DNA of 64,000 nucleotides, taken from Podospora comata. Its lineage: Eukaryota; Ascomycota; Sordariomycetes; Sordariales; Podosporaceae. A program made the translations under genes and the position numbers. The stretch is from contig CP071493.1 in assembly GCA_017354895.1 (NCBI GenBank), positions 3,720,001 through 3,784,000 on the forward strand. The letters run 5' to 3'. The notes beneath the pieces were generated by a model, which had not been told where the DNA came from, did no database searches, and was given only the letters and a program-made list of their open reading frames with translations. Of this stretch, positions 33,050 through 44,600 are shown piece by piece (position 1 is the stretch's first letter; every line of letters begins with the position of its first letter).

Positions 33050-33945
33050 TTACTCCTCGTCGCCGATCTGTATAACCGTTAGCTTGAACTCTTCCAAGAC
33101 AGAAATGGGTGGTGAAACATTACCTTTGGCGCAAGGTAGAAGCGGAGATAGCTGCCACCCTCCAGACCATACTCCACCATCAAGGGCACCTCAGCCGACA
33201 AGCAAAGCTTGACCTGGTTCGACAACGGCTGCGCCTTGCAAAAGTTGGTGAGATATTTCAGAGAAAAGGTCAGAGCAACCGACTCGCTCAACTCAATCTC
33301 GACCGCCTCGTTGGGCTTGTCAACAGGCGTGTGTTGTCTCAGAGTAATAGACCCGTTGCCGATATCGCCAGTCGAAGAAAACTTGACACCGTCCTTGGTC
33401 GCCTCGATAGTAACAGACTCCGACATGGCCATGAGATCAGTCGTGATGCGCTTGAACTCGGCTGATGGCATGCTGATGGTGGCGGCATACTCGGTGTCGG
33501 GGATGCCCAAGTGCTCCTGGTCAATGTCCATGAGCTTGAGGTCGTACTCGGAGATTCTGTCCTGGGCGGTCGCCTCGAAAACCAAGTTCAGCACGTCGGG
33601 GGCGTCCTCGGCCTTTAGGGTCAACGTGTCGTCACGGCCGGCCGCACGCAGCACCTTGGTAAGGGAGGTGAGGTTGACGCCGAGGGCAATGTTGCGGTCG
33701 CAGCGGAAGGGAGAGAAGGCTTCGGCCTTGAGCATCATGGAAACGAGGGCGACGTGGCTGTTGTCCATGGCCTGGAGGGCAATGCCGCTGTCATTGCAGT
33801 CAAAGTTGCAATCCTGGACGAGGTCCTTGATGGCATCGACGGCCTGTTGAGACAAGTTGTCAGTCACCAAGCAGCTCGAAGAATCAATGGCGCCAAAACT
33901 CACACTCTTGAAGAGATTCGCCGTGTCCAACCGAGCTTCAAGCAT
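33050..33945 (-). CDS. PCNA: PCNA, DNA sliding clamp
   Basis: Three exons: 33945-33904, 33843-33124, 33067-33050. The product is 259 residues, near-identical in length to PCNA elsewhere. Exon 1 encodes [14 protein letters not shown]; exon 2 carries [20 protein letters not shown], the interdomain loop region and FYLAPK; exon 3 encodes IGDEE. PCNA forms a homotrimeric ring that tethers replicative polymerases and many repair factors to DNA. The first intron (33844-33903) is 60 nt, in phase and without stops, so its retention would insert 20 residues near the N-terminus. Conservation to VDAIKDLVQ shows that splicing is the normal state. A 5' UTR intron is likely just before the ATG. Confidence 0.97.
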
Positions 33946-33947
33946 TG

Positions 33948-34040
33948 CTATTGGGGGATATCGTCAGCTTCTGGTGTCGGTCGAGGGGCTAGGCCGCAAG
34001 GTGCCGTGACGACAGCGGTCTGTCTGCAGGGAATTCTTAC
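33948..34040 (-). other. Probable 5' UTR intron of PCNA
   Basis: Donor GTAAGA at 34040, branch GCTGACGAT, acceptor AATAG ending two bases before the ATG at 33945. Length 93 nt. Confidence 0.6.
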
Positions 34041-34204
34041 TGAATGTGGATGGGTGAAGTTAGTGGCAAAGGTAGTGATATAGGTCGAGGGTATCGAGAG
34101 CGACCAGAGCTGTGCTGCTGGAAGAAGTCGCGGCGGTCGTCGTGGAAAGATCTTGGGTCGAAATGTTGTTGAGTTCTGAGTGGGAGAAGGCAAAAGAAAG
34201 TGGA

Positions 34205-34245
34205 ACGCGACAACGCGCTTTTGGTGGTTGCCCAAAAAGACGCGA
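34205..34245. promoter_or_regulatory. ACGCG-core elements upstream of PCNA
   Basis: ACGCGA at 34205, ACGCGC at 34213 and ACGCGA at 34240, all 260-300 bp before the PCNA ATG. They share the ACGCG core of MBF sites but none is the full ACGCGT. Confidence 0.5.
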
Positions 34246-34762
34246 CCAGGGGTTTGATTGATTCCTTGTTTTGGCCTAGCGCCTTTGGTTGCCTATGCCA
34301 GCTGTCAAATGTTGAATCATGGCCCCCCCTATCTCATAGAGCCTCACACCGACATTTTGTCTTGGTTTTGGTTTTCCAATCGCTCAATGGCATATATTGA
34401 ACTGCTCAATACCATGTCCCAATTATCTAATTACAAAAAACATGTGCTGAATAAACACATAAAGTCCACCAACATTCCCTCCAGCAATTTTCCCTGCTGC
34501 CATCCCATAACGCCTCCCTCGATAGTCCTGTTTCCCAAAAACATTTTGAATAGTGCGAACCATTCCAGCAGAAAATATAAAGATCAAAAAGAAGGGGAAA
34601 AAATAAGCGGGAAGCGTTTCTATACAAGCCTCCATCTTGTAAAAAAAACACTAGGCGATAATGCGTATGACTGACTGACCCCAAGCCTGAGCTGATCGAT
34701 GCGAGGGTGAAAAGAGGAAAAAGGTGGAAAGATCGTTTGTGTTGTTTTTATCGTCATAAGAA
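34246..34762. other. Intergenic between PCNA and vezatin-like gene
   Basis: Distal upstream region of PCNA and 3' flank of the vezatin-like gene. A-rich stretches near 34560-34600. Overlapping short frames on both strands show no domain. Confidence 0.6.
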
Positions 34763-36879
34763 TCATAATGATACGCGCGCTGGGGCGGGCATGGTGGATC
34801 GTTTGGGCCGGAGGTTGATGACCATTTCAAGCTCCTTGAGCATGCCTCGACTGGCATCGGCGTCTTGCCTGATGGACTCTCGTCTCTCCCGTTCCTCCTT
34901 CATCCTGGCGATGCGCTCTTCTCTGGTGAGCATGCTTCGAGGCCGTGTTGGTGGGAGAGAAACAGCCTCGAACACTTCGGCTTCGTCGTCACCCTTAGCG
35001 CTCCCAAAGCTCGAACTGCTCGGTGATTCGCCGGTAAGAGCCTTGAACGCTTCCAAGGCCCCACCTTCCTCGACAGTGGTGAGACCGCTCAGAGATGTTG
35101 CCGGTGATAGCATGATGCTGATGGAAGAGAGTCGCTTCTCGTTCCGGTCGATACCCGATGCCAGCGCTGCTTTGCCCTCCTCCCAAGCTTGTTGCAGGAG
35201 CTTGAGGTCCTGACCAATGGACTCATACTGGGCCATGAGATTTAGACCCAGCTCAGACACGTCTTCGGCCTCGTTGAGTGTTCTCTCAGACTCCTCTCGT
35301 AACAACGCGAGCTTGGCTTGAAGTCCACGGATGCCCGTGGACAAAGAGTTGAGTTTTTGAAACTGAGATCGTCGCCTCTCTCGGTTTGGTGATAATGGGA
35401 ATTTGGACTCTTGAACCGTGGGGAAAGCTATTCCGTGTCAGCGAATTGCAACCAGATTCAAGCCGCGCGAAAGGCTTACTCTCTTCCTCGTCGAGGATTT
35501 GCCGGACCTTGGACAAACCCTCGTCCGTCGCCTCGGTCAGGGCACGAAGGCTCTCGACAGCCGTTGACCACCGCAAAAAGTCCGTGTTGTCTCCGGTAGC
35601 CTCCAAAGCGAGCAACGAGCACAGGAAAATCTTCCTGATGGTATGAAACCTGGCAGCTGCAATTTTCAGTGTCTTGACAGACTCTGGATCGTCAAACTCA
35701 CGATCCGAGAAACCCTGCATAGCATCAGAGATATCAAAATCGCTGATATCATAGACATCGTGGAACTTTTCGATATCCAACTGCTCTGAAAATCCCTTGA
35801 TCACTGATGACACTTTGATGTACGTCTTGATCATCTCAGCCAAACGGGCCTTTAGCGTCTTCCGTAGTCTGCTACATCGGCGAGTCTGGCTTCTGTCCTC
35901 TAACCGGCTGATAGGGGGCAACGGAGTGCTTCTGAACTTGAGTTAGTTTCGGGACGTGGCAATGGGGCCGGTTCATCTTACAGCCTGTAGCCCCTTGAGA
36001 CGAGCTCCACCTCCTGGATAAGGGACAGCGCCGCGCTCGAGACACCATCAAAGTCTTGCGACTTGGCCACGAATGCAGAGACCTCGGCCAGTGCCTGATT
36101 CCTAAGATATCGTATCCACTGCTGGCGAATGTAGAAGTGCGCCACCAGACCGAACCCAACAAGCACCACCGTCGTGAATGCAATCTTCCCCTTTGTCAAC
36201 TGGGCATATCCTCCCATGTACACCCATCGAATCACACACGCTACCACCAGGGCGCCCGTAGCCGTTATTAATATTCCCGTTGACGTTGGAACCACCACGT
36301 TCTGCGGAACATCCGACGTATCCCTATTTCGGTTGAAGTAGTTGTAGTTCCCCGTAATCGAGTGCCCAGCTAACAGTTGTGAGGCGACGATGGTGTATCT
36401 GAACTGCTCGATAAACTTGAGGTTGTCGGCCCGGTCTATTCTCGATGCTACAGCCTTCTGCCAAACGAACAAATCGTTAGCGACGTCACCATGCAGCGCG
36501 CTGCGGCAACAGCAAAAGAAAAGAAGAAAAAAGAGGCAAAAGCGGCTTACCGAGTATGAAAGATGTAGCGACCCCAGTCTGCTCGTCCTGTTCCGCGGGA
36601 CATCCAGCCGCAGCGGATCCGGAATCTTACTCCGGAAGCGCTTCTTGATGGTCGGACGTCCTACCGGAGCAAAGAACGGGCTCGATGGTGGCGACACATC
36701 GTGCTCTGAGACCTCGGGCGTGCTCCAGTCCAGCTGTTTGTCGCCTTGCTCTGTGATGAATAGGGGTATCAGTATTGCCCAGGATGCCATCTTGTTTGTT
36801 GTGGCCGGAAGAGTAAAAAGAGGGACTGACCGTGCAGATATTCGTCGAGGGGAGAGTGGTCCTGAATAACGGTCTCCAT
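34763..36879 (-). CDS. Vezatin/Inp2-like protein (myosin-binding motif of peroxisomes)
   Basis: Five exons: 36879-36831, 36750-36551, 36457-35982, 35931-35480, 35427-34763. The product is 613 residues. All four introns (80, 93, 50, 52 nt) have consensus donors, and branch points GCTAAC, CTAAC or GCTGAC are visible in the last three. The N-terminus begins METVIQDHSPLDEYLH. Two adjacent membrane segments lie at about residues 150-195 (TGILITATGALVVACVIRWV and FTTVVLVGFGLVAHFYI). The rest is helical, with LRKTLKARLAEMIKTYIKV, and a Ser-rich C-terminal tail. The fungal vezatin family includes yeast Inp2, which links peroxisomes to class V myosin for inheritance. Assignment is by architecture and the DEYLH start, and the cargo role is inferred. 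Confidence 0.8.
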
Positions 36880-38136
36880 CAAAGCAAAGTGTCGCGATGC
36901 CAGTTCCCCATCTGCCCGCCACTGCGCACCCCTAGAGACCCGACCGTTTTGTTTCGCAATCCCTCCCGATATTTGGTGTCGCACAAAGGGGCTCGCAGAC
37001 GTCACACGATGCGGTCACACGTGAGTGGTTCCCGGTGGTTGTCGTGGGACAAGAAAGGGAGGCCGTCGGGTGGTGTGGTTGGTGGTGTGGTGTGTACTGT
37101 AAAGGAGTGGCGGCGACAAGTCGTTTAGCGCTAGGGGTGGCCGGTTGTGGTTGTGGTGGTGGTGGGCTTTACGAATAGCCGCTGTGCATGTTTCTATCGT
37201 GGTCGCGGCCAGTGGCTGGAAGATGTGTATATCGGGGACGGGTGACAAGACGGAGACCGGGCGACCTCTTGGGGTGAGTGGGTGATGCTTGAGAGTCAGG
37301 GAACAGGTGGACAGGAAGCTAGAGCTGCAATCGAAGGAGTCGATGGCCGAAAATAACAACAAATGGACTGGGAAGGTCGCTAAAGGCTCTCATTAAAAGT
37401 CGGGGGTTAGCTGCGAAGCTTCTGGTGGATTGAGCATCCCTGTCACGTAGCCTTCATTTAAGAAGCACAATGCGGAAATAATGTCCAGGGTCTGGCTTCC
37501 TTTACATCATCTCGGTGCACTCGGCCCGTCATAGGAGCATGTCTTGAATTCTGCAGTCGGTCTATCCTGTCCTCGGTAGCAGCCTATGGCAGCTTTAGAT
37601 GCAGCTTCAAGATATTCAACTCGAAGCATCATCTTGAAATACCTGCTCACACCCAAGTAGGTTCAGTGAGATAATGCCACAGGGCAGTGCAGCAGGGGAA
37701 CGGCATCTTTTATTCCCAGCGGACAATTGCCCAATCTCGGCCCTCAAAAAACGGTCATTACCGTACCTACCTTATCGATACAGGACCCGTGCTCCGGGGC
37801 CCCACACAAGCTGGCCCCTGGCCCATGTTCATTTCCAACTGGCGGACCCAAACAACCCGTTTGAGCGGGCGGGTCCTTCCAAGAGGCGCTGCATTGAGTC
37901 TCAGCGATCGCGATAATCATTACTTCCAGCATCACCCATATCAAAAACAACCACCAGTCAAACCTCCGCCGATTGTCATTCGCCCCGCGCAGACTAGCAT
38001 ACCCCATCTCACGGAAGTTTCCATTCCCTCTACTCCGTACCAACCACTTGGCTCTGTCCTGCGCCCCAGACCTGTCACCGTACCCAACCGCGGCCGCAAC
38101 ACCAAACCCTCCCCCCAAACCCATAAACCAACCACG
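36880..38136. other. Divergent promoter region, vezatin-like / EMC6
   Basis: Head-to-head upstream region of 1.26 kb. Frames near 37674-38136, including one in phase with EMC6, lack a conserved start and are not called. Confidence 0.6.
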
Positions 38137-38579
38137 ATGCCCTCCCAGCAAGAACTCGACTTTCAAATCTCCCCACTAGTTCAAGAATCACTAATCCACA
38201 ACACCCGAGTACGTCCCCCCGAACCCAACCAAAAACCACGACCCACTAACTGACCTACCCCCCATAGACCCTCCACAACCTCCAATCCCTCACAGCCTCC
38301 CTCTTCGGCGTCGGCGCCGGCATTTTAGGTCTAGAGTCCTACTCCGGCTTCCTCTTCTACCTCGTCTTCTCCCTCATCACAACCCTCCTCTTCTACGCTC
38401 TGAGAATAGCTCCCACGGCGATATCCTCTCCCTCTTCTTCTTCCTCCACCACCTCAAAAGGAGGCGTCCTGTCCCGGTATTTCAGGAGTCCGCTCGATTT
38501 CTGGACAGCGGGGCTCACGAACGGGCTGGCGGGGTTTATTCTGACTTGGACGCTGTTTTATGGGCTGGTGAGGGCATGA
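38137..38579 (+). CDS. EMC6: ER membrane protein complex subunit 6
   Basis: Two exons: 38137-38208 and 38268-38579. The 59-nt intron has donor GTACGT, branch CTAACTGAC and acceptor CATAG. The product is 127 residues. A short cytosolic N-terminus (MPSQQELDFQISPLVQES) leads into the family segment HNTRTLHNLQSLTASLFGVG, followed by three hydrophobic segments (AGILGLESYSGFLFYLVF, FSLITTLLFYAL, GLAGFILTWTLFYGLVRA). The EMC inserts weakly hydrophobic and tail-anchored transmembrane helices into the ER; EMC6 is a core membrane subunit. The frame is open upstream of this ATG, but the extension is low complexity and not family-like. Length fits EMC6 (about 110-130). Confidence 0.9.
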
Positions 38580-39243
38580 GGGTGGGAAGGGGCTTTGGGA
38601 CTGACGGGATGATGTGTAGATATTGACGGGCGGGGGTATGGAAAAGAAAATACATCAAAGACTCTTGGGTTTTTTTCGATCATGATGGTGGGATTGACAA
38701 GGAGGGTGATATCACGCTTCTTTTCATTTACCTATCTATTGGTCAGCCAAACACAAATAACAATCATCAACTAGATAAATGCCCGAATTCATACACACCT
38801 ATCTATCTAACCTATACTATTCGTTTCGGTATTTAAATCTTTAGGCGACAGACACACCAGCATGTCTACCTACCTTGTCTTTTCGTGCTATTATTCAACA
38901 ACAACAACACCCCAAAACAACATCAAAAGCCTTCCTTTAAACACGCCAAAAACCTAAATAAAACAAAAAAAAGCCCCAGAAGCAAGCAAAAGCAGATACA
39001 AAAAAAAAACACCATAATTCCAGACACCATCAACCATCGAAAAGAAAAAGCTAAAGAAAAAAAAAGAAAAAAACTAAAAACAAAAAGAGGTATCATATTC
39101 ACAAAGAGTTACAAAACTCAAAGTCCTCCCCCCTCAAGATAATTCCTCCCAATCCTTTAACCCCCTCCCTCCATCCCAATATCCTAACCCTTTCAATCCC
39201 TTCATCATCTTCATCACTCATACACCATTTTCTCCCATCCCCT
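38580..39243. other. Convergent 3' region
   Basis: 3' flanks of EMC6 and the IQGAP gene. Strongly A-rich at about 38890-39110. No gene supported. Confidence 0.65.
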
Positions 39244-42200
39244 TTACTGCGTCCTATAAAACTTCTTATAAACCAAATGCAACAGCAAGTTCACATTCAG
39301 CTTCAAGCAACCCCCTTCAAACAGCTGCATAAACTGATGCGCCTCAAACTGCGCCTGCAGCAAGTCCTCAATCGGCACCAGCGCGCTCGCGCCAGGAATC
39401 TGGATGTGTCCCCTGCTCCCCTCCAGGCTAAAAACGCCAACCTCGTCGCACGAGATGGTCAGGTTGATCTGCCCCCACTCCCTCTCCGGTATCCCCGCCC
39501 ACGAGACCAACACCCCCTTGTCGTTGAGCGCGCGGGCGGAATACTTGTACGACCCAAACTTGGGCACCCGGCCGGACCGCTCCAGCTCCCGTTGGTGGTT
39601 GTACTGTTTTGTGAAGGGGAGGAGGAAGCGTTTTTTCCTGTTGCGAACAAAGTTAGCTTGTGTGTCAACACCGAGGTATAGAAAGGAGGAAAAACATACC
39701 CTTTCTTGTTCTGCAGCGTAGCCATGGCTTGCTCAATGTAGTCGTCGTATGACTTCCTCTGCTGCTCCAAATACCTCGCCTTCTCGTGCAAGTTACTCAA
39801 AGTCATCCTCACCCCCTCCAGCTCCCTCTGCCTCTGCACCCTCCTCCTGCTCTTCGTCCTGATGTCCAGGGCAATCGCATTCAGAATATCCTGATAGTAA
39901 TTATGCCTCGATATCCTCCCAATCTGCTCCAGCCTCATCACGTTCTCCAGCGCCATCCTCTTCAGCTCGTAATAGCTCATGCGCGTAACATCAACCATGT
40001 TCGCATCCGAGTACGCGCCCTTGGTGTTGCTCCCGTTGGAAAAGTCATCCCTCAGCAGCATCTGCCACTTGTGCTCGTCGTCCTGCGTGATGGGCTTCAC
40101 CAAGATCTCCATGAGGTTGGTGCCAGTTTGAACGCGAATGATGTACAAGATGCACCTCTTGGTCTCCATAAACAGCGCCTTGACTTCCGCGTCAGGGTCC
40201 GCCACATCGTGCAGCTTGGGCGTCAGAAACATTTGAATGTCGGTCGACCCGGCAGCCGTCATCTCGCTCTCGTTGTGCTTGGCGCTTCCCAGATCTTGCA
40301 TGATCTCCCGAAGCATATCATCCCTGTTCGGGCAGAGATGAATCAGCTCCGACGCGATCAAGTTGTGAATCGCAAAGATATCCGCCATCTTGATGTACAA
40401 CGTCGGCTTGTTCTTCGCGTAAAGATCGTTGTACTCATCAATATCAAACGTCCTCTCCGCATCCGGCACCGCAATCAACGCCTCCGTCAACCCCGTCAAC
40501 CGCTCAATGCTCTCCGCAATGAACGCATTCAACGGCTGGAGATAGACGTTATCCCCACCAAACTGCCTCCCCGAAGCCATCTGGCTGAGCACCTTGGCCA
40601 CCTCGCCCAGATTCCTCTTCTGGAGCGGGCTAAGCTGCTTCTCAACCACACCGACATTCTCCGGCGCCGTCAGCGCAGGTTGCAGATAGAACTTCCACAG
40701 CCAGTTCATCACCACGTTTAACAACCTGACCGGGTCCTCCCTCTGAAACCTCTGCCTCAACGCCTCGAAGATCTGCTTGCAGACAAACCGCAGCCCATAC
40801 GGCATCCTCGGCAGCAGATCCTCCAGCGCGAACAAAAACTGATCGCAAATCTCCCTCAAGTCGCGCAGGTGATCAATAAAGACTTGTTTGGTCTCCGGAT
40901 CCTTGATCGCAAGTTCTCGGGGAATGTCCAAAGGGCGACTGCTCGGCCGACCAGTCCTCAGCTCTTCGTTGTTGATGGCAGACCGGTAAATCTGCATAGG
41001 ATCGCTCTCCAGATCCAGCTCCGGGTCCTCGATGATATTGTCGCGGATCAAAGGACCAAGCAGATCCCGCAGGTACTTTCTATCCCGCGGCGATCTGGTG
41101 TAGTTCTGCAGCAGCTTCGACCAGAAAAAGTTGCCCCTGAGATAATCCTGCAAACTATTGCAAGCATCCACCTCCTCCCCAATCGCCCTCCCAATAAGCT
41201 TCAGGAGATAATACTCCTCCCTCCTCTTCTGCGCATACCCAAACAGGCTCATCATCAGCAACTCAATCCTCTTGCACTCCTTCTCCGCCGTCCCCACCTC
41301 CCTCAGCCGCTTAAACAGCCTAGCCAGATACTGCGGCTGCGTCTGCAGCGCAAAAAACAGCTGCTGATACGACTCCAGCTTCTTCCTCGACCCCTTGTTC
41401 AGTGCCTTCAAATCAAACTGGTTGGCGCTCGACATGGAACTATTCGCCAGCAGCGTCCCCGTATGGCCGCCATAGTTATGCTGATGCTTGACAACCTCAT
41501 CCAGCGTGATCTTGTTCTTGACCAGCAGCGCAATCTTGATATCGAGCTGGTCAATGTACTGCTCCAGCATCTCATTCTGGCGAACCTGCTGCACCACCGT
41601 CTTGCGCAGCCTTTCAAATTCCACCTCCTCGTTGAAGTCGAAGTCGCTGTCGTTCAACAGGTGGACAAAGTTCTTGACCGCATTGACCGGTGGGTTCTTC
41701 CCGCCGGTAAGACTCTTGTAGGCGTCGCCCTGCAGCTTGGCGCGGACCAAGCTCTGGATCTTTACCACCTTTTGCATGTTCTCGTTGAAGAACTTTTTCT
41801 TTTCTTCAAACTTGGCCCTGACGATGAACGCCTTTGCCGCAGCCTGGACTTCGGCAACGACGGCTTCGTTCTCATCCAGTTCGTCAAGAACCTCAGCAAC
41901 GCTGCCGCGGAGAAGCATAGCCCTGGCAAGACCCTGCAGCGAGGCAATCTCCATCTCGTTCGTCTCGAGCTGGTCGAGAATCTCGCCTTGCTTCTGTCTG
42001 CAGAGCATCCCGCGCACCTGAGCCTGAAGCAGAGTAATCGACTCCTCCTGTTCAGCGAGCGCGTCGAGGAGGTCCGCAACGCGATTGCGCTCCAGCATGC
42101 CTCTGATCTGGGACTGCAAAGAGATGATATTCTCCTCCTCCTCACCCAGGGCCTCAAGCTGTTCCGAGATCTCCCTCCGCACGACACCAGCCCTAACATG

Positions 42201-44600
42201 CGCCTGAAGCAAGCCCAGGCTTGGCTCCTGTTCCTTAAGCTCAGCCTCAATCCCCTTCACAGTGCTCCTAGCGACCTTGCCCCGGGTGGCAGCCTGCAGT
42301 GTTGTGAAAACCGGCTCAAAACTCTCCAGCGCCTCAAGCTGATCGGCAATACGGCTCCTTTCCAGCGCCGCCCTCGCAGCAGCTTGGATCCCAGTAATAG
42401 CCGGCATCGCCTCCTCCAGCGCAATCAGATCCCTCTCCACCTCCCTCCTAAGCAACATGCCCCTAACAGCAGCCTGCAACTTCTCCACCGGCGCCTCGCT
42501 CTGCCTCACCTCCCTCTGCTGCACCTCCATCTTCTTCCTCGCCAAAAACCCCCTCACCGTCGCCTGGATGTCCCTAACCGGCCCCTCCTCCACATCCAAC
42601 TGCCCAAGCTGCTCCTGTATCCTCCTCCTCTCCAAAAACCCCCTAAACGTCGCCTGAATATCCCTCACCACACCACCCGCCATATCCAACTCGTCCAACT
42701 TCTCCCTCACCTCCCTCCTCGCCCTCACCGCCCTAAAAGCACTCTGCAGCTTCACCACCGCCGGCTCCGCCCTCTTGACCTCCCGTTCCCTCATCTCCCT
42801 CCCATTCCTAACCAACCACCCCCTAGCAGCAGCCTGCAGTTGCCTAACCACCCGCTCCCGCTCCAACTTCCACTCCACCACCTCTCTCATCACCCCCCCC
42901 CTAACCCTACTCTGCAAATCAACCAACCACTCCTCCTCCTCCCACAACCTCTCCATCATCTCCCCCAACCTCATCCTCGCCACCGCCCCCCTAACCTGCG
43001 CCTGCAACTCCCTCACACTCTCCTCCGCCTCCCCCAACTCCCTCTCCACCCTTTCCTCCTCCGTCTCCTCCTCCACCACCTCCTCCACCACCCCAAAATC
43101 AGCCCCCATATTCCCAAAACTAGGCATCGCCCCCCCCAGCTTATCCAACCCCCTCTGCATCTTCTCCAGCTCGCTATCCTCAAACTCCAACTGCCCAACC
43201 AAATTCCCAATCCTGAACCCCACCACTCCCTTCCGAAACAACAACCAGCTCAGCGCATGGATGCAGTGAATCACCTTGGGAATGTTCTTCTTCTCGTACA
43301 GGTCAATCAACTCAAACCTAAACAAGTCCGGCAGCTCAATCTCATCCAGATACCGAAAAAAAATCGCAATATTGTCGCTGTGCCGGTACTGCAGCTTCGG
43401 GTTCCGAAAAATCTTGAACCTCCTCTCCGGGTTCAACGCCTCCACCACTTCCGCCAGAGTAACTCCATCCCGCAGGGCTTCCTCCAATTCCACAATCGGC
43501 GGGATCGCCCGCTGGATGATATCCTCGATCCACTCTTTTGCTTCGCCAATGTGGCAGAGGTATTCGTACGCCTGCAGAAACTGCCTCTGCTTGTCCATCC
43601 AGTTTCTGTTTTCCCAGCCAGACTTGGCCGCGGGCCGGTTTGATTTCAAACGGCGACGACCTCTCAACCCGACAACCTCTTGTGTGGCAGAAGTGATGGT
43701 ATTGAAATCGTCCGATTTGGCCAGCTTGGACAATGTTCGTAGTTCACTGGTCGAGGATCGCCCCAAACTTTCCAGATCCGGCCTAAGAATCGGTGTTACT
43801 GTGTGGGCGCTCAGCAGAGGGGGGGGCATGATGCCGACGTCGCTAGGTCGACGGGGTGCCATGACGGTGTCGGATCGAGTCAGAAGCATCGAAGTAGGAC
43901 GGACGACCGAGGGCCGGTGGTTGCCATGACCTGGGGGTGTTGGTGGGTTTGCCGCGCCCGGCGAGGTTGCTGGTACGAGGGAGCCGCGGCGGGGCGGTGT
44001 AGGAGGTTGTGGTGAGGTTGGCGGGGTTCGTTCGCGAGGTGACGATAGCGACAGGCTGGCCATATCTAACCTGCCGACGTCGACGCTGCGGCCTCGGGAG
44101 TGGTGGCTGGGGACGGCATCAACATTCTGACCCCGATCATAGCGACTGTTACCGATGTCTACACTATAGCCTCGGTCACGGTGGCTGGGAGCGCGGGGTG
44201 GTGGTGTTAATGTCGTCGAAGAAGAAGTACCTGGTGGCACCTGGGGGAGTGGTCGGAGCGATTGACGAGCAGCCGAATAGATATTATCCGGTGTTGGTGT
44301 GGTGGGCGTAGAGGAATAACTATGAGAAGAACGAAGACTTGGAACCAAGTGGCTGGCCTCGCTTTGCCCTCTCTTGTGGCCGTATCCCGGGTTCGTGGTC
44401 GAGTAAACACTGGACGCGGCGGACATGGCGCTGGGGGCTCGACTTAGATTCAGATCGAAAGAAGCAGAAGACACATGGGAATAGCCCGACGAGGCAGATG
44501 AGGATGCTGTCGAGGGCTGGCGGTAAATGTCGGAAGAGCGATAGTCGGCTGTGTGCGACTGGCGCAACGGGTGCGGCCTGTGCGACGACGACGACGGCAT
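39244..44600 (-). CDS. rng2: IQGAP/Rng2-type cytokinetic scaffold (CH, IQ repeats, RasGAP-like)
   Basis: Two exons: 44600-39700 and 39637-39244. The 62-nt intron has donor GTATGT and branch AGCTAACTT. The product is 1764 residues. A Ser/Thr/Pro-rich N-terminus of ~320 residues is followed by a calponin-homology domain (about 333-457). About 15 IQ-like repeats with the pattern xxLQAxxRGxxxR span about 530-960. A GTPase-activating-related domain lies at about 1075-1390 and the RasGAP C-terminal domain at about 1580-1740 (KKRFLLPFTKQYNHQRELE). Fungal IQGAPs bind actin, calmodulin/light chains and formins and organise the cytokinetic ring and septum; their GAP-like domain usually lacks GAP activity. 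The true start is ATG 44600; the frame extends upstream only from a TTG. Confidence 0.95.

Noticed and set aside
37687-38136. In-frame upstream extension of EMC6
   Set aside because: It starts at GTG; the first in-frame ATG (near 37825) would add ~100 low-complexity residues unknown in EMC6.
39786-40721. 311-codon + strand frame
   Set aside because: Antisense of the RasGAP-related part of IQGAP; low-complexity product.
40869-43643. 924-codon open frame on the + strand opposite the IQGAP gene
   Set aside because: It is the antisense shadow of the IQ repeats, with Leu/Pro/His-rich translation and no domain. The minus-strand frame has CH, IQ and RasGAP domains.
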